Assembly (NCBI GenBank): GCA_037178625.1
Contig: CM074140.1
Span: forward strand, 496,001-560,000
Direction: 5' to 3'
Origin: Skeletonema tropicum
Lineage: Eukaryota > Bacillariophyta > Thalassiosirophyceae > Thalassiosirales > Thalassiosiraceae
Length of the DNA: 64,000 nucleotides
In this document: piece by piece, positions 9,985 to 22,389 of the stretch
How positions within the stretch are numbered: position 1 is the first letter of the stretch
How the letters are laid out: the number at the start of each line of letters is the position of its first letter
The notes under the pieces: generated by a model
What the model was told of the DNA's origin: nothing
Database searches by the model: none
The model's input: the letters and a program-made list of their open reading frames with translations, nothing else
Translations under genes and position numbers: made by a program

Positions 9985-11034
9985 AATGATAATGATGGGT
10001 TTATATTGATGATCTATGATGTTGTTATGATATGGAGATATATATTATTGGACGAGCCGAAGTAGCAAATAGACGATGAACGCAACGCTGTATATTGATG
10101 GTTCTTCAAGTCATTAAGCGATGTATAGGCGTTAGGTGTCACAGACCTCTATTATCGTCGTCGCACAACAACATGATGTGAGGCTGTGAGTTTGTTACGT
10201 CAAGTGGGAAGTGAAATGATAATTTGAAGTTTTTTGTAGGGGCTGCCGTTGGTCAGAAAGGGGGGCAACGGGCTTGTGAACGCTTTTTGAGTTGCGAGTT
10301 GCAGTTGACCTTAGCGAAGCGAAGTGAAGTGGCCAGTTGAGCCAAAAAAAACAGACCTTCTCAACTCAACTCGCAACTCGCAACTGGCCTAAACTGATGT
10401 TGTACTATTCCTACGTACCCCTACGTATTTTTTTGATCCATCGTTTTTTTAGATGTAGGTTTCTAGCCCCTAACATAACTTAGTTGAGGGGCTGTTTCTC
10501 GTTCACAACAGCATGCGTTGAATCGGTACTGAAAAACCGTTTATTCCCCCCCCCAAAATCGGGAGCTCCTCAAATCGAGTTGAGTTGCAGTTGCAGGAAA
10601 CAAACTCACAGCCTGAGCGGCGTTTTGATGTGAGCTGAGCGAGGAGGTCGAAGGTGGTGGGACTCGTACCTCCAGATAACATCTTTACTACTCCTAATAT
10701 ATTACTAGATTGATCGCTAGTATTTTCTTTTATACGTACGTACATAGTGCACATCTCTCATGAGATCTCACGCAACCTGCTTGCAATAACACTTCTTATG
10801 CAACACCATTCCGTCCATCGACAAAGTTGACAGCTAGAGAGAGCCGTAAGAGAGAACAGCCATCTGATATAACACCAATCCTTTTTTCTTCAGCCGCCGC
10901 CCACCACTCTCGATCAGTTGTTAATAGTATCAAAGCGCAGCCGAGAATTGCATTGCACATTAAGGCTTTAAAAATTAAGTCTCTTGTGAAGAAACGCGTT
11001 TCCATTTCAGCCAACGCTATATTTACTCTATTCC
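9985..11034. other. gene-free spacer with short inverted repeats
   Basis: This divergent promoter region lies between the radical-SAM-like gene and PRP18. It contains an imperfect inverted repeat built from 'gagttgcgagttgca' near 10289 and 'caactcgcaactcgcaact' near 10366, and a C9 run near 10546. No ORF has coding character. Confidence 0.5.
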
Positions 11035-12432
11035 ATGACAATCATGGACGCACTCAAGGCACTAGTCCAACAAAAACAAGCCATCGTAGCCTCCACCTCC
11101 AGTGCTGCAGCAACCAATAATAATGATAATAAAAAGAAGAGATATCTAACTGCATCGCAGCGTCGTCAAATCGAACAGGAGGAAGAAGAGCGTCAAATAT
11201 TAGCATCATCACAGCAGCAACAACAACAACAGCAGCATGAGGGGGCAACTGAAAAAGAACGCAAGCGAAGGAGGAAACGCAAGAGGAAGAATGAGAATGA
11301 TAGTGACGAGGAAGGAGGGGAAGATTTGACAACGTTATTAACAACGAAACGATATCCTGACAAGCAGAAAAAGAACAAGTCGATAAATAATAATACAGAT
11401 GGTACCTCATCGCCTCGAACTGACAATTATCAAGGAACAAAATCGACGAATATTGGTGACAAATCCACAAGGCAAGCCAGTAATGATGAAAATTGTCATG
11501 ATGATACAATCATGGAATCACTGCGTCAATTATCACAAGATCAAGTGACCAACAAGTTACGTAGTTATGGCCTTCCCATTCGTCTCTTTGGGGAGATTAC
11601 AACCACCAATACCACTACCAATACTACCAGCAATCAGCAACACCATGGAGATTTACCCCGATTAAAGCGATTGTACACTGCCATCAAAGGACGTGAGGAA
11701 GCCATGTTGGGTGCCTCCGAAAAGGATGAATTCTTGTTGGATAGTGCAGATCGGACACGGAATGTCTTTTTGGAAAAGGAGATTGATAATAATGGAAATA
11801 ATGGTCAAGCAGCGAGTGCTGCTGCTGCTGCTGCTTCTGCGGCTAGTACCAATGATACTCTTGCCACCGCCACGACCATCACTGATCCAACTACCACCAC
11901 CTCAGAACAACAACAACAACCACCAGAAGAACTAACACAAGAAGAACAAAACGACAAACCCAAACGAATCTACCGCTACTTCAAATCCCTCCTCCGTCAA
12001 TGGGAGGCAGAACTCAACTCCCGCCCCGATACAATCAAACGTACCATGGCTGGGAAGAATGAAACCAAAACACTCAAACAATGCAAGGATTACATCCGAC
12101 CCTTATTCACCTTGTGCAAACGTCGTGAGATTGAAGAGTCGTTACAAAATCATTTATTTAATATAGTGATTTATTGTGAACAGGGTGAATTCGTCAAGGC
12201 ACACGATGCCTACCTCGATGTTGCGATTGGACGTGCCGCATGGCCCATCGGTGTGACCATGGTGGGGATTCATGCACGGTCTGGTCGTGCCAAGATTGAA
12301 AGTGCCAATGTTGCGCATGTGATGAATAGTGAGTTGCAACGGAAGTATTTGACGAGTGTCAAGAGATTGATGAGTTTTGCGCAGAGGGTCCGAGTGGATG
12401 TGGATCCTAGTAAGAAGGTTGTGAATTTGTAG
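11035..12432 (+). CDS. PRP18: pre-mRNA splicing factor 18
   Basis: This single-exon gene encodes up to 465 residues. Met codons at 11035 and 11044 are both possible; the second gives MDALKALVQQKQ, closer to the usual start. The N-terminus is charged with a coiled-coil character and Gln runs. An SFM/PRP4-like motif follows (VTNKLRSYGLPIRLFGE, about residues 167-184), then Asn/Thr/Ala low-complexity linkers. The C-terminal 150 residues form the helical Prp18 domain, with WEAELNSRP, YIRPLFTLCKRREI and the conserved loop AAWPIGVTMVGIHARSGRAKI. In other eukaryotes Prp18 acts in the second transesterification step with Slu7, contacting U5 snRNP. The product is longer than the human protein because of the low-complexity inserts. 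Its stop faces the thioredoxin gene, 487 bases away. Confidence 0.93.
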   Translation: MTIMDALKALVQQKQAIVASTSSAAATNNNDNKKKRYLTASQRRQIEQEEEERQILASSQQQQQQQQHEGATEKERKRRRKRKRKNENDSDEEGGEDLTTLLTTKRYPDKQKKNKSINNNTDGTSSPRTDNYQGTKSTNIGDKSTRQASNDENCHDDTIMESLRQLSQDQVTNKLRSYGLPIRLFGEITTTNTTTNTTSNQQHHGDLPRLKRLYTAIKGREEAMLGASEKDEFLLDSADRTRNVFLEKEIDNNGNNGQAASAAAAAASAASTNDTLATATTITDPTTTTSEQQQQPPEELTQEEQNDKPKRIYRYFKSLLRQWEAELNSRPDTIKRTMAGKNETKTLKQCKDYIRPLFTLCKRREIEESLQNHLFNIVIYCEQGEFVKAHDAYLDVAIGRAAWPIGVTMVGIHARSGRAKIESANVAHVMNSELQRKYLTSVKRLMSFAQRVRVDVDPSKKVVNL

Positions 12433-12919
12433 TGTGTTGTATTGGTGTGGAGATGCCATATATTCGTATTCTTCTGAGCGAGTTGAGTACATAATATATG
12501 AGATGGAAGGGGTTCGGAACGGGTAGATACTATATGTGTTGCTCACGCGTGTGCATAGAAGATGGCATGGACGAAACAGTGGACACCATCGCAGCAACAC
12601 TTCCACGGGAAAGCTTCTTCAAAAAATTGTAAGAAGCTGTATAATTGCCATCTAGAGATCTTGAATAAAATAATCTTATGGGTCATTATACCGCATTACG
12701 TTCGAGCCTGCCAGTCTTCAAGTTATCGTCTAGCTATTTTTCTTTGTCCGATATTTTTATTATTACTGGTCTCCGCCAGCCATTTATCATCTTACACTCC
12801 ACTTCTGGCCTTTATCACGGTATGATAATCCCCCCAACATTAACATTTGTGCACTTATTGGTAAATAACTCTCGCTTCACAACTTTCTCCCCAAATCACA
12901 CCCCAAATAATGATACTCT
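12433..12919. other. convergent 3' spacer
   Basis: This lies between the stop codons of PRP18 (+) and thioredoxin (-). It presumably holds both 3' UTRs. No further gene is visible. Confidence 0.5.
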
Positions 12920-13468
12920 CTAACGTCCTACATGATCAACAACCTTCGAATGCAAAGCCCGCACATCAGCCCCCATCAACTCATCCACCTTCTTTCCATT
13001 CTTGAAGAATTGAAATGTTGGCATGGCACGAATCCCACACATTTGTGCAATTTTGTCTTGTGAGTCAACATCAACCTTGACGAAGATTGCCATACCGGCG
13101 AATTCTTGGGACATTTTTTCGAAGTGGGGTGCCATCATTTGGCAGGGTCCGCACCTGTGAGTAGTTATTTACGTACAGTTGTTTGTGTGTATTAGTGTAT
13201 ATATAAACAAGGTGAAATGAAGATGATGAGTGAGTGATGGGGTTTGACTGTGCATGCCAAATAATATATGAATATATATCATAGTAATACCCAATCAAAG
13301 AGAGCACGACAGGAAGAAACAATTTCTGTCCACACACATCTCATGTAATATTGCATGCCAGCATCATGTTGTATATACTCACCAACCAGCAGTGAAATCA
13401 ACTACCACCAACTTCTCTTCGTTCATGAGTTCCATCCACTCTCCTTCGGATTCGATGTTCTTGACCAT
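12920..13468 (-). CDS. thioredoxin (cytosolic h-type size)
   Basis: Two exons, 13468-13383 and 13154-12920, are separated by a 228-base GT-AG intron (GTGAGT...CACAG). The intron splits the Trp codon of the active site. Splicing yields DFTAGWCGPCQMMAP, the thioredoxin redox motif. The 106-residue protein has the rest of the fold: FVKVDVD, the cis-Pro segment RAMPTFQFFKNGKKV and the terminal helix. There is no targeting extension, so a cytosolic role reducing protein disulphides is expected. The ATG at 13468 opens MVKNIESEGEWMELM. Neither exon alone contains the full active site, so an annotation without the intron would miss it. Confidence 0.94.
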
Positions 13469-13851
13469 TTTTATTGTTTCCTTGTTTATGCTGACGATAA
13501 ATATTTATTTACAAAAGATTTTTTGTGAGGCGTCATGGCCGGCGTTGGCTCGAATCCTGCTATGCTCGAATCTCATCGAGTTGGATTTCTGTTTGTTGTC
13601 GTGCTCTTGTCCCTTCGTTCGCAAGCAAGCTAGAATCTTTTAAGGGTGGACAATGGGACAATAACACCATAGGACAAAAGAGGACACAAACATATCTTTG
13701 CCATCACTCTTTACTGAATTCCTACGTGCATATCTTTCGTAGCCAGGCGGCCAAAGGAAACAAAATCAGCCACGAAAGACACCGCCATCATGAGAAATGG
13801 CATGCTGCCATCACCATCATCATCACTGATTACAAACGGGAACTAACCATC
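13469..13851. other. divergent promoter region
   Basis: This lies between the thioredoxin and plastid translocator start codons. The open frame running in from 13525 is only an upstream extension of the translocator frame and has no presequence features. No separate gene is supported. Confidence 0.5.
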
Positions 13852-15185
13852 ATGAAGCTCAGCATCACCCTCAGCCTAGCCCTCGCTGGCGCCTGCTCGG
13901 CATTTGCCTTGGCTCCCGGCTCCACTGTCCGTACCACTGCCGCAGTCGGCACAGCCTTTGATAAGCCATCTGCCTTTGTCAACAACCATCACCACCATGA
14001 TCGCCAGTACAATCCCTCCACCACCGCTCTCTCCGCCGCCACCGCCACAGCCAGCAGTGACACCATCCAACAAACTCGCGGAGGCGGAGCCCTCGGCCTC
14101 GACATCCCCCTCCTCATCTACTTCGCCCTCTGGTACGTCGGTAATTACTACTACAACATCTCCAACAAGCTTGCCCTCAAGGCAACCGGCGGCGCTGCCG
14201 GATTTCCCATGACCATCTCGGCACTCCAACTGGGCATCGGCTCCCTCTACGGGATCTTCCTCTGGCTCGCCCCCGATGCACGTGACAAGCCCAAGGTAAC
14301 CATGGACGATCTCATCAAGATGCTCCCCGTCGCCTTTTGCTACGCCGGTGCACACTCGGCAAGTGTCTTCTCCTTCTCGGCCGGAAGTGTCAGTTTCGGA
14401 CAGATTGTCAAGGCATCCGAACCTGCCTTTGCAGCTGTCCTATCTCAATTCGTGTACAATAAACCCGTCTCCAAGGCCAAATGGCTCTGTCTCCCCATTG
14501 TGGATTGGGGGTGTGATTTTGGCATCGGTTAACGAATTGGACTTTGCCGTATCGGCATTGGTTTCGGCCTGTATTGCCAACATGTTTGCCGCCGTGCGTG
14601 GGAATGAAAACAAAAAGTTGATGGAAACCGAGGGACTAAAGGATCGTATTGGATCGGTGGGGAATCAATTTTGTATTACGTCCATTTTGGGATTTTTGTT
14701 GAGTATGCCGTTTGTGTTGGTGAAGGAGGGGGGAAAGTTGGGAGAGTTTGTGGAGGCGTTCAAGACTGTTCCGGCGTTGAGGAATAATATGATTGCGAGT
14801 GCTTTGTTCTTTTATGGGTATAATGAGCTTTCTACCATGACTCTTAAGAAGACGGTGAGTGATAGCATGTTTGTTTCGCTGTTTTCTGTTTTTGTGTAGT
14901 GCTTGCACAAGATGTGTTGCTTGATGCTTGTAGGTATAGGTACTTTGGCGTCACAAAGCACTAACAACAATCTCTCTCTCTTTCCTTCTTCTATCTTTGT
15001 AGAATGCCGTCACTCAAAGTGTTGCCAACACAGCCAAACGTGTCATCGTTATTGTTGGGGTGGCTCTTGTCCTCGGAGAATCTCTTGATTTCATGAAATT
15101 GCTTGGATGCGGAATTGGTATTGGAGGCGTGTTCTTATATTCCATCATTGACAACATTGTCAAGCCCAAGGCAGAAGCGGCGTAA
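13852..15185 (+). CDS. plastid triose-phosphate/phosphate translocator family, with one frameshift
   Basis: The ATG at 13852 starts a signal peptide ending GACSAFALAPG, which resembles the diatom ASAF cleavage motif for import through the endoplasmic reticulum into complex plastids. A transit-like Ser/Thr stretch and about ten membrane helices follow. Family signatures include YVGNYYYNISNK, HSASVFSFSAGSVSF, QIVKASEPAFAAVLS, ASVNELDFAVSAL, YNELSTMTLKK and TAKRVIVIVGVA. Exon 1 ends at 14854; exon 2 is 15003-15185 (148-base intron). Members exchange triose phosphate, PEP or related sugars for phosphate; the substrate here cannot be fixed. The frame breaks at a G5 run (14507-14511): one base fewer restores the family sequence across 'IV...GVILASVNELDF'. 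Because the rest is intact, an assembly error is more likely than a pseudogene. Confidence 0.88.
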
Positions 15186-15344
15186 ACTGAGCATCGATTT
15201 ATTCATTGTTTGAATTTAGCTTAAGCGTCGTCTCCAAGAGCTACAGTCAATATTAAACATGGCTTTGGAGAGAAGATTCTAGAATCACATCAAGAGTTAT
15301 CTGTTAAATTTATCAACATTTCTATACATTTCTTCTTGTTACTA

Positions 15345-18300
15345 CTATCTTGATCTATTTGTTCGGAGCTGCTTCTTGCGCTTTTGCAGACCTCGTTCAT
15401 GCTGCTTCTCCCTTTCATCTGGCACTTCCTTTTGCAGCTGCTCCTCCCTTTCATCTGGCAGATAATCAGACTCCATATCTTCGACAATCATCTCTACCTC
15501 TACTTCATCAGCATTTGATATACCTTGAAATGAAGGATTCTCTTTCACTTGGAATGCAACATCATCGGTATCAACGTAATTACCTTTGAAACACGGCTTT
15601 CCGCTCGAGTGTCCGCTCTCTTCATAGCGAATGCTTGCACGAACAGCTTGAAGTTTACCCTTGGGCAACTGGTAGCTTTTGGATACGGTTTGTATGCCTT
15701 TTCCTGGACACTGAACCCTACCCTTCACAGTCCAGCTAGGATTCGTTGCATCGGCGGTATGGAAGAAGTAAATATAGTCTTTCTTGCCATTGTCAAAACA
15801 GAATACGCCTGCATTTACAGTCACAGTAGAGCCTTCCTTCATGTCCTCACCGGAGTTGGAGGTAATAAATAGTGCGTCAATTGATTCATCAGAATGATAT
15901 TTTCCTTTCGTTCCATCGGAACAGTTGTCCAATGTATTTGGCTGATTCACCTCTGGGCCGAGGTTGTGGCGTCCATCCAACAGAGATTTTGTGTCACAGG
16001 AGGAACCCAATGCACAACGTGGAACTCCAAGTTCTTGGTTGTACGATGCATTTTGAGGTCCTCCACTACTCGGTGGTGGATGAGTTGGCGGAGGAGTCGG
16101 TGGTACTTTCGCAGCTGATGGTTTAGGTGTTGGCTTATTTGTTGGCGGGGTATTAGGTTGATCACCTTTCACTTGAAATGCAACATCATCGGTATCAACG
16201 TGAATGCCTTTGAAACAAGCTTTGTTGTTAGAGTTTCCGCTCACTTCATAGCGAATACTCGCCCGAACAGCTTGAAGATTACCCTTGGGCAACTGGTAGC
16301 TTGTGGATACGGTTTGTGTTTCTTTTCCTGGACACTGAACCCTTCCCTTCAAAGTCCAGCTAGGATTCGTTGCATCGGCGGTATGGAAGAAGTAAATATA
16401 GTCGTTCTTGCCTTTGTCATAACAATATACTCTCGCCTGTACAGTCACAGTAGAGCCTTCCTTCATGTCCTCACCAGAGTTGGAGCTGATAATGATTGCA
16501 TCAACTGATTCATCAGAGTGATATTTTCCACTCCCTCCATCGTCACAATTGTCCAATGTATTTGGCTGATTAACCTCTGGGCCGAGGTTGTGGCGTCCAT
16601 CCAACAGAGATTTTGTGTCACAGGAGGAACCCAATGCACAACGTGGAACTCCAAGTTCTTGGTTGTACGATGCAGTTTGAGGTCCTCCATTAGTCGGTGT
16701 TCCGCCGCTGCCGCCACCTCCACTTGTTGGCTTGGGTGTCGGCTTACGAGTTGGCGGAGGATTATTCTTATTCGTTGGCGGAGGAGTCGGTGGTACTTTC
16801 GCACTTGTCGGTTTGGGTGTTGGTTTACGTGTTGGCGGAGGAGTTGGCGGGGTAGGTTGATCCCCTTTCACTTGAAATGCAACATCATCAGTGTCAACGT
16901 AATTACCTTTCATACAAACTTTGGTGTTATAGTTTCCGCTCTCTTCATACCGAATACTTGCCCTAACAGCTTGAAGGTTACCACTGGGCAACTGGTAGCT
17001 TGTAGATACGGTTTGTGTGCCTTTTCCAGGACACTGAACCCTTCCCTTCATAGTAAAATTAGGATTCGTTGCATCGGCGGTATGGAAGAAGTAAATAAAG
17101 TCTTTCTTGCCATTGTCGAAGCAAAATACTCTCGCCTGTACAGTCACAGTAGAGCCTTCCTTCATGTCCTCGCCAGAGTTGGAACTAATAATGATCTTAT
17201 CAATTGATTCATCAGAGTGATATTTGCCTTTCGTTCCATCGGCACAATTGTCCAATGTATTTGGCTGATTAACCTCTGGGCCGATGTTGTGACGCCCATT
17301 CAACAGGGATAGAGAATCACAGGAGGAGCCCATTGAACAACTTGGAACTCCAAGTGCTTGGTTGAAAGATGCAGTTTGAGGTCCTCCATTAGTCGGTGTT
17401 CCACCGCTGCCGCCACCTCCACTTGTTGGCTTGGGTGTCGGCTTACGAGTTGGCGGAGCCGTTGGCGGCGGATTATTCTTATTCGTTGGCTTATTCGTCG
17501 GCTTGTTTGTTGGCTTGCGCGTTGGCTTAGGCGTCGGCTTACGAGTTGGCGGAGGTTTATCATCACCCTTAACCTTGGAGTGAACTGTGTTGGATGTCAC
17601 TTCTCCTTCGCCGTTGACTGCAATTACCCTATACAATGCACTCTTGTCGCGGGCACCATTGTCCACAAATGAATTCGAAGTCGAAGGCAGATACTCTCGA
17701 AGTCTAGAGTAAGTCGAACCATTGAAGCTGCGTTCGACAGAATAGCCTCTGGCGTTATTGACCTTGTTCCAAGAGAGGATCACATTACCACTATTGTCAC
17801 GTTCTGCTTTAAGGTCTGGAGACGAAGGCTTGGAGTAGGGGGCGCTTGCTTTCACAATGAACAAACCATTAGACATATCGTTGACAAGGATATTCTTACT
17901 TGGCAGATCAACGTAGACATTCCATGCACCTTCCGTATACGCGCTCTTCACGTTGATAAATTTGCCATCCCCGTCAGGATCTCGATGAGTTTCAACTTTG
18001 CCAACCTCGTAGACAAAATATGGATTGGAAATGTCAAACACCCTTAATCCTGCCTGATAGTAAGCAATGTAGTAATAGTTTCCTCGGATAAACCCATTGT
18101 GTGTGATGGCATCAAATGAGCTATGCTCCGAGTGCATGAACCTCGAAATCCGATGAGGACTGCCAATATTGCTAATATCGTAGATGCTAATGTCATGCTG
18201 GTTGCTTTCATCCGTCTGAAACAAGAATCTGCTTTTGTAGAGGACACTTGAATGGGCATACATTCCTGACATGGCAGGAGTACTCCCGATCAAAGGAGGC

Positions 18301-19506
18301 ATCGATTTTGTGTTTGAGTTCACTCCGGTGATATCTCGAATGTTATCTCTTCTACCATACGCTTCGGATATGAACCACAAATCTTTCTTTTGCCCTCCAA
18401 CATCCATGTTTGTCTGAACCATGCTATCGTGACAACCACCTTGTCCAGCAGTAGTAAAGAGCAACTTGGGCTTGGTTGGATTTTGTGATATGTCATACAC
18501 TCGACAACCATTACTGGAATACGCAGTGTTAATGAATAGAAGACCACGACCACAGCTGATAGTATGTCCATAGTCTGTTTCACCAAGATCCCTATACCCA
18601 TTGTTACCTTGAGGAATTGGATTCGAATCTTTCCCATTCGGCTTGTTTGGATTGTCAGATAGCCAAGACAAATTGAACACGAACAAGTTGGGTTTGTTCC
18701 CACCTCCCTGAAATCCTTGTGCAGCAACATAGGCGTAGGTAGTACCAGAAGCAGCATGTCTATGAGTACACACATCTCGCCAGATACCCCCTCCCGACAT
18801 TGGTGTGAATTGAACTCGAAACGGTTGTGCAGCATTCGTAACATCAACAATCGATAGTCCAGCTCCAGCACACATCAATGCATACTCTCTAGCCCCATTC
18901 GGTGTAGAATAACCCCATATACCATTAACAAACGACGAGTCACTGGTAGTCACCGGTTTAATCTTCCCGACACGTTGCATATTCCCCTCACCCTGATAAT
19001 CTGCCGGAGCAGGACCATTGAGACCTTGTTGTTGCATCAATGCTAGAGAAGAATCTTCTACCATTTCTTGTTCTTCTTCTTCTTTTGTAAAAGAGAGCGC
19101 TCCTAAATTGATGGATGATGCAATCTCTTCGGCAGTCTCTTGCTAGCATAGTTCCATCATTGACGGTGTTATAGAGATAGTCACGGAGGAGCTCTTTGGA
19201 CTCTGGAGTGGTGAATCCCTGATCTCGAAAATGATGTTTGGCATTGGTGCCGCTACTGCTGCTACTATCATCACCATCGATGTCGTCAGTATCCGATGCA
19301 ATAGCATCAATAGGAGGAGGAGATGCCATGTCCATAATTTCCAGCTTGTGTTCTTCCGATAGTTGATCGTACTGCACAAGTCCAGCGAGGAATGATTCGA
19401 GACTTTGATTCATGAGCATGTCATCCATGAGCATGACTGTGGTTGTGGCTGCCCCCCTGACGGAGATGAAGGCCACGATGTACGATATTATCGATGATAT
19501 CTTCAT
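15345..19506 (-). CDS. secreted choice-of-anchor-B-like protein with three Cys modules
   Basis: The ATG at 19506 opens a signal peptide (MKISSIISYIVAFISVRGAA). About 120 residues on, near 19144, one base must be skipped to enter the main frame, which runs 1,239 codons. In main-frame numbering, residues 30-405 resemble LVIVD/choice-of-anchor B beta-propellers (LSIVDVTNAAQPF, YVAAQGF, LRVFDISNP). Residues 411-496 look like a fibronectin-III domain. Thr/Pro/Lys linkers (PTRKPTPKPT) then separate three near-identical modules of about 170 residues, at about 561-733, 795-966 and 1005-1173. Each module has GSSCDxxSLL, NTLDNC, YHSDES, FHTADATNP, GRVQCPGK and TDDVAFQVK. The tail is Glu/Lys/Arg rich. 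It is probably a cell-surface or wall protein; the ligand is unknown. The stop codon lies 160 bases from that of the convergent translocator gene. Confidence 0.8.
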
Positions 19507-19995
19507 TGTATGATGGTGTGTGTAGGTGATCAATGAATGAGCTAATTGGAGCTTCCTCTCTTTGTGAGCAATGCCAAGTTAAATGTTACTTGGTGATGAT
19601 GTTTGCGCTGCAAAAAATGATGAAAAAGTGGAGGATGTGGCCTGAGTGCAACAAAGCCTCAGAGAGCATGAACGGATCCCACTGATAGCTAGCGAACGGA
19701 AATGAGAATAATGATGGGAAAAAGTGGCCAACAAGAAAGGCGTCCGCCAAAACAATGACGTACCTGCGGATACGTTGAATTTAAAATGTCTGATGAGACT
19801 GTAGCGACACGTTGAGACATTTCTAATTTTTCTCACTTCGCCTTCAAGAACCAGAAGACCGACGAAGCGCATGCAGGAAGCAGAAGAGAAGTGCGCCGTG
19901 ATGGTCATGAGAGGTCGATGCACTTCCCATGACTACATCGATTTTTTGACTAATCATAAAAAAGAAGGCTTTGCGGAGATATCATAATAACAATC
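19507..19995. other. divergent promoter region
   Basis: This lies between the start of the beta-propeller gene (-) and the low-complexity gene at 19996 (+). No gene or repeat is recognised. Confidence 0.5.
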
Positions 19996-21140
19996 ATGAT
20001 GGAGAGTACTACAGAGAGTGCCAACGCTGTCGTCGCCGCAGTCAACAGCGCGACTGTCGTAGATTCAAATGTCACAGATACAACATCCGGCGCGGCGGCA
20101 GCGGAATCAGAATTATCGGAACCCCGAAACCAAAACAACGACAACGACGTCCCCAACGCCCCATCTGCCGAATCAGTAGACGGCTCAACTTCCTCTGATG
20201 ATGCCAGTGACATTGCCATAGCCGACAAGAACATTGTAGATGACGATGATCCAGATCTTCAAGCGACACCCGGTCCACCTCCACGCACTCGCCAATCGTA
20301 AAAGTCCGGCACGATTACTCCCCAAGGTCCATTCCGATAGTAAAGCTCACAGATAAAATATATTCATCATCATCATCGGCGGCATTACAACGACGACGTA
20401 GTGCTACTAGTCGGAGTGTCAATTCGTCACGATCGTCTTCTCCATTATCGCATTCGCATAATACTACTACTACTAATTCGATCCCTCGTAGTGGAAGTGT
20501 TGGTCTTATGGCTGTGGCAGATACCTTTCCAACGACTACTACCAACAACAAAGATACCACAACATCCACCAACAATAATCACAATAATCACAACAACACA
20601 TCCACCTCTGCAGCAGCATCCTACGCATCCTCCTCCCTCGACGGTAAATTCGATCCCGATCTTCTCCTCGATCGTCTGGGCTTTATCGATCTTGACCCCC
20701 CCCTACCCCACGAAATACGCTGTGGTCCCCTCGCCGCACCAGGAAGTATCGATGGCAAATCCAACAATGCTGGGGGATTAACTCCAGTAAATGAACGGTT
20801 AAGTGAAGAAACGTTGGAGGATTGTCATGCCTTTCAAGATTTGGTTCGGAATAGTAGTAGTGCTACGAATAATATGATGATGATGTCAAGTACGATGAGT
20901 ATGCCAAGTGTCGCACATTCCTCATTAAGTGGGATGAGGAGTGATATGAGTGTGGGGAGTATTGGGAGTGCATTGAGTATGGGGAGTTTTACCAAGGGGT
21001 GTGTTGGTGCAGGTGCTGCTGGTAGTAGGGAGGGAAGTGTGGCTGGTGGAAGCTGTGTCGGGGATGGTGAATTGAGTGTGTTGTTGGGGACGTTGGATGA
21101 GGTTGGTGAGGAGGAGGAGGGGAGTATGGGTTCAAGGTGA
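19996..21140 (+). CDS. low-complexity hypothetical protein, frame interrupted
   Basis: The first segment (19996-20301) is acidic and Ser/Ala/Asp-rich, with PGPPPRTRQS before the stop. A second frame is open from about 20290 to 21140 without an ATG until 20508. It contains RHDYSPRSIPIVKLTD, Thr/Asn/His runs, FDPDLLLDRLGFIDLDPPLP, ERLSEETLEDCHAFQDLVRN and a Ser/Gly/Met repetitive tail. Reading one into the other needs a loss of one base (or a gain of two) near 20290. The mid-section looks like genuine coding sequence. No domain is recognised and no signal or membrane segment is seen. It could be one gene with an error or two partial frames. Confidence 0.5.
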
Positions 21141-21581
21141 GACAGGGAGGGAGATAAACATGTGTTGTTAGAATGATGATGCGAGTTAAAGAATTTGAAA
21201 AAGGGGGAAAAATGGAATTGTTCGCTGTCTTGTGTAACCATTACTGTACAAATAATATTATAAATGAAGAAGAAGAAGTTGTGTGTATGTTTCGAGTTCC
21301 GAATTGTTCACGTTAAGAGGATCTGTCTTGATAACTAACTACATCATACTCAATAACCAGACAGGTGTCTATCACAAAGCAAGTGACGCTGAAAATGAGA
21401 ATGTGATCTATAACTCAGTGTGCAGGATCTGGGCTCCAACCTCCAACCATAATGGAAATTGCCTATTATATGATTGCCTTCTTCCCGTCAGCCCCAAAGA
21501 AAGTGGGGTTTTCGACATTATCATCATATATACATAATATTAGTATGGTATTATACATAATATTATTACATGGGAATGAAA
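21141..21581. other. convergent 3' spacer
   Basis: This lies between the low-complexity gene (+) and the ubiquitin-like gene (-). An A/T-rich tract precedes 21582. No gene is visible. Confidence 0.5.
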
Positions 21582-22389
21582 TCAATTCCTCTTGCGTCGT
21601 TTGTTACCACCAGTAGAAGAAGTAGTAGGTTCCACAATTTCCACAACGTCATCATCATCGTCACTGTCACTATCTAACAAGTCAACAACGTCATTATTGT
21701 CATTTTTCTTATCGCGTCTTCGACGATTGCTCCCCGTTGATGTTGCTGTTGTTCGATTTCTATTATTTCCTCTAGTAGTTCCCGCTGCAACTCCCTCTTC
21801 TTCAGTTGTTGTTGTTGTTGTTGTTGTCATATCCACCACATGCACCTCATCCTCCTCCTCATCCTCACTACCAGAATAATATGCAGCTGAAACAGCTTTA
21901 TTACCTTTCCCACTACTCTTCACCATCCACTGCATGCAAATGAACCGTAAAGACACGAAATCTCCCAATCCCCAACGCTTCTAACGATCGATTTGCTGAT
22001 TTGAGTTCCCTCCCCAGATGAAATAATCGTTGTTGTGATGGTGATATTGGACCGAGGTTGGGATCGGAGTGGATTGTTTGTTTGAGGGTGGTGAGTGTGC
22101 TGCTGAGTGGCATGGACAGCTGTATACGTATATATTATATTGTCAGAAAAGAGAGAGAGAGAGAGAGAAGAATTGAGTACTGTGAGAAATATTGTAGAGA
22201 TATCAATCAATGACAATAATCAATGATAACAATTGATATGGAATATGGTGCATACGCAGTACCTCTTTTAGAAAAACAAGGCCGATATATTGTACAACGA
22301 ATATGACGTACCTTGCGTTTCAATCCATCCGAGCTCCGAATAATCGACACATCGATAATGTCATTGTTATTCTTATTGTTCTTGCTCAT
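21582..22389 (-). CDS. ubiquitin-like-fold protein with acidic nuclear tail
   Basis: Exon 1 is 22389-22312 and exon 2 starts at 22119, across a 192-base intron (GTACGT...ATACAG). Together they read IIDVSIIRSSDGLKRK, then LSSTLTTLKQTI, SPSQQRLFHLGRELKS, RSLEALGIGRF and FTVHLHA. This is the order of strands and helix in a ubiquitin beta-grasp, without a C-terminal diglycine. A one-base frame change near 21915-21935 leads into SGSEDEEEDEVHVVD, Thr/Asn runs, DLLDSDSDDDDDVVEIVE and a basic end (KRRKRN) that could act as a nuclear signal. Total length would be about 204 residues. If the frame change is real, the protein stops after the ubiquitin-like domain. The specific family is not recognised. 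Confidence 0.65.

Noticed and set aside
19100..19180. Intron instead of a frameshift in the beta-propeller gene
   Set aside because: The only phase-compatible GT-AG pair would be 22 bases long, far below the 82-228 bases of the introns supported in this window.
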